From: Ruminiclostridium cellobioparum subsp. termitidis CT1112
Lineage (GTDB): Bacteria > Bacillota > Clostridia > Acetivibrionales > DSM-1351
Direction: 5' to 3'
NCBI RefSeq assembly: GCF_000350485.1
Contig: NZ_AORV01000016.1
Location: 1-64,000 of the forward strand
Length of the DNA stretch: 64,000 bases
Part shown: positions 63,154-64,000 of the stretch, one piece after another
Numbering within the stretch: position 1 is the first letter of the stretch
Layout of the letters: each line of letters opens with the position of its first letter
The notes under the pieces: generated by a model
Told to the model about the DNA's origin: nothing
What the model saw: the letters and a program-made list of their open reading frames with translations, nothing else
Databases searched by the model: none
Position numbers and translations under genes: made by a program

Positions 63154-64000
63154 CTACCCTCCGATTGTACTGCCGATTTTTCTTTCAAGGTTAAACACTA
63201 TCAAAACCAGCATGTAAATGAACACTGCCATGATAAAAGCCGCCGAAGTAAGTTTCTGGTAATCCAGGGATGAGAACATATTGTTCATATAATGCTGCAG
63301 CATATATATGCTGTTTTGAGGATACGCACCCGAAATCAGGTAGGTCTCCCTGAATACCTTGAAGGAGTTGATAATGGACATTACAAATATGAAAAATGCG
63401 GCAGGAGTAAGATATACCAGTGTAATATTGGTGAACTTGCGCCAGCTGCCGGCGCCGTCAATATCGGCCACTTCGTAGTATTCCCGGGGTATATTCTGCA
63501 AACTTGCAAGGAATAGCACCATGTTGTATCCAATATTCTTCCAGAGATATACAATTATTACTACAAGCCTTGCATAATCGGTTTTCATCCAGTCAATGGG
63601 CGAAAAACCAAGGGAGGATATCAGACTGTTTATGGAACCGTTAATATCAAACAATATCTGCCAAACCAGGACCACAGAGGCCACAGGAACCACAAGCGGT
63701 ACAATGAAGGCGGTGCGCAGAAGGTTTTTCCGGTATATATCCCTGTTCAGCAAAAGCGCCAGCCCCAGGGAAAGTAAAATGTTAAGGGGCACGCTGACTG
63801 CCGTAAAAGTCAGAGTATTGTAACCTGCTCTTAAAAAAACGGGATTTTTCAGAAGCTCAATATAGTTTTTCAACCCCACAAAACTGCCCCCTACCGGGCT
63901 GTCTACAAATGAATAGTATAATCCGCCCACAAACGGTATGAAATAAAAAATTGAAAAACCAACAATACTTGGTGCCAGAAATAAAACCGGCGTAATGTTT
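63154..64000 (-). CDS. Carbohydrate-type ABC transporter permease (MalF/UgpA-like), 5' end outside the window
   Basis: At least 282 residues are visible. The frame stays open to the window edge, and the bases beyond the internal GTG at 63930 still code for the expected first helix (TPVLFLAPSIVGFSIFYFIP), so the true start is outside. Several membrane helices and an EAA loop (VADIDGAGSWRKFTNITL) identify it as the first permease of a family 1 sugar importer. It is 5 bp from its partner gene, and the two are probably co-transcribed with the adaptor, MacB-like and lipoprotein genes further along. Confidence 0.9.
   Translation of the reverse strand, partial: NITPVLFLAPSIVGFSIFYFIPFVGGLYYSFVDSPVGGSFVGLKNYIELLKNPVFLRAGYNTLTFTAVSVPLNILLSLGLALLLNRDIYRKNLLRTAFIVPLVVPVASVVLVWQILFDINGSINSLISSLGFSPIDWMKTDYARLVVIIVYLWKNIGYNMVLFLASLQNIPREYYEVADIDGAGSWRKFTNITLVYLTPAAFFIFVMSIINSFKVFRETYLISGAYPQNSIYMLQHYMNNMFSSLDYQKLTSAAFIMAVFIYMLVLIVFNLERKIGSTIGG

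Noticed and set aside
63931-64000. GTG at 63930 as the start of the first permease
   Set aside because: The same frame continues to the window edge and encodes the expected first membrane helix, so the gene is truncated by the window.
1-64000. tRNA, rRNA, CRISPR, transposase, phosphopantetheinyl transferase or regulator genes
   Set aside because: I looked for cloverleaf-like segments, regular spaced repeats and characteristic protein motifs and found none. A covariance-model or profile search would be needed to be certain.

Overview
The window looks like a chromosomal piece from a low-to-moderate GC, probably anaerobic Firmicute. A clostridial relative (Ruminiclostridium/Acetivibrio type) is my best guess and Paenibacillus-like is the alternative. 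The reasons are strong GGAGG-type ribosome binding sites, short A/T-rich spacers, an oxygen-sensitive type of flavin/4Fe-4S reductase and lipoprotein-rich ABC systems. This is inference, because no rRNA or housekeeping marker is present. All convincing genes lie on the minus strand, so the reading order runs from high to low coordinates.

Region 1 (57007-64000) is an ABC-type locus cut by the window end. It holds two sugar-type permeases, a HlyD-like adaptor, a MacB-like permease without its ATPase, and an 805-residue lipoprotein that joins a beta-propeller-like half to a solute-binding half. A clear intrinsic terminator (56912-56951) ends it. A small flavodoxin-like lipoprotein (55952-56629) follows.

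Region 2 (1264-55800) is one very large hybrid NRPS/PKS locus, apparently read from an extended -10 promoter at 55883-55910 and closed by a perfect 18-bp inverted repeat at 1190-1236. It begins with a SyrD/PvdE-type exporter, a type II thioesterase and a secreted Ntn-type amidase lipoprotein. The assembly line follows: (a) 40632-51557, FAAL-ACP-C-A(Gly)-T-KS-AT-KR[DH inserted]-ACP; (b) 35932-40635, KS-AT-KR(degenerate)-ACP; (c) 25422-35954, KS-AT-KR-ACP-KS-AT-KR(degenerate)[MT inserted]-ACP; (d) 19340-25402, C-A(Gly)-T followed by a PKS module whose KS, AT and ACP have all lost a key residue; (e) 17351-19291, a 2,4-dienoyl-CoA reductase-like flavoenzyme; (f) 14821-17121, a C-T protein with a dead C domain and no A domain; (g) 13549-14820, a free-standing acyltransferase; (h) 8668-13509 and 2486-8668, two AT-less KS-DH-KR-ACP modules, the last ending in an epimerase-like C-superfamily domain; (i) 1264-2499, a family 2 glycosyltransferase.

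Reading the modules in order predicts a fatty-acyl-glycine start, about four malonyl extensions, a second glycine and, after a dead 'junction', two malonyl extensions that would leave a diene. The free flavoenzyme could then reduce that diene. There is no C-terminal thioesterase. The line is therefore half cis-AT and half trans-AT, joined at a stretch of inactivated domains. The FAAL start, PvdE-family exporter and secreted Ntn amidase recall the acylate, export, deacylate maturation of pyoverdine (PvdL/PvdE/PvdQ), but in a Firmicute hybrid polyketide. I do not recognise the product.

Region 3 (156-1181) is a membrane-anchored D,D-carboxypeptidase gene whose ribosome binding site lies inside the terminator hairpin of the big operon. 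I saw no tRNA, rRNA, CRISPR array, transposase, phosphopantetheinyl transferase or regulator gene.
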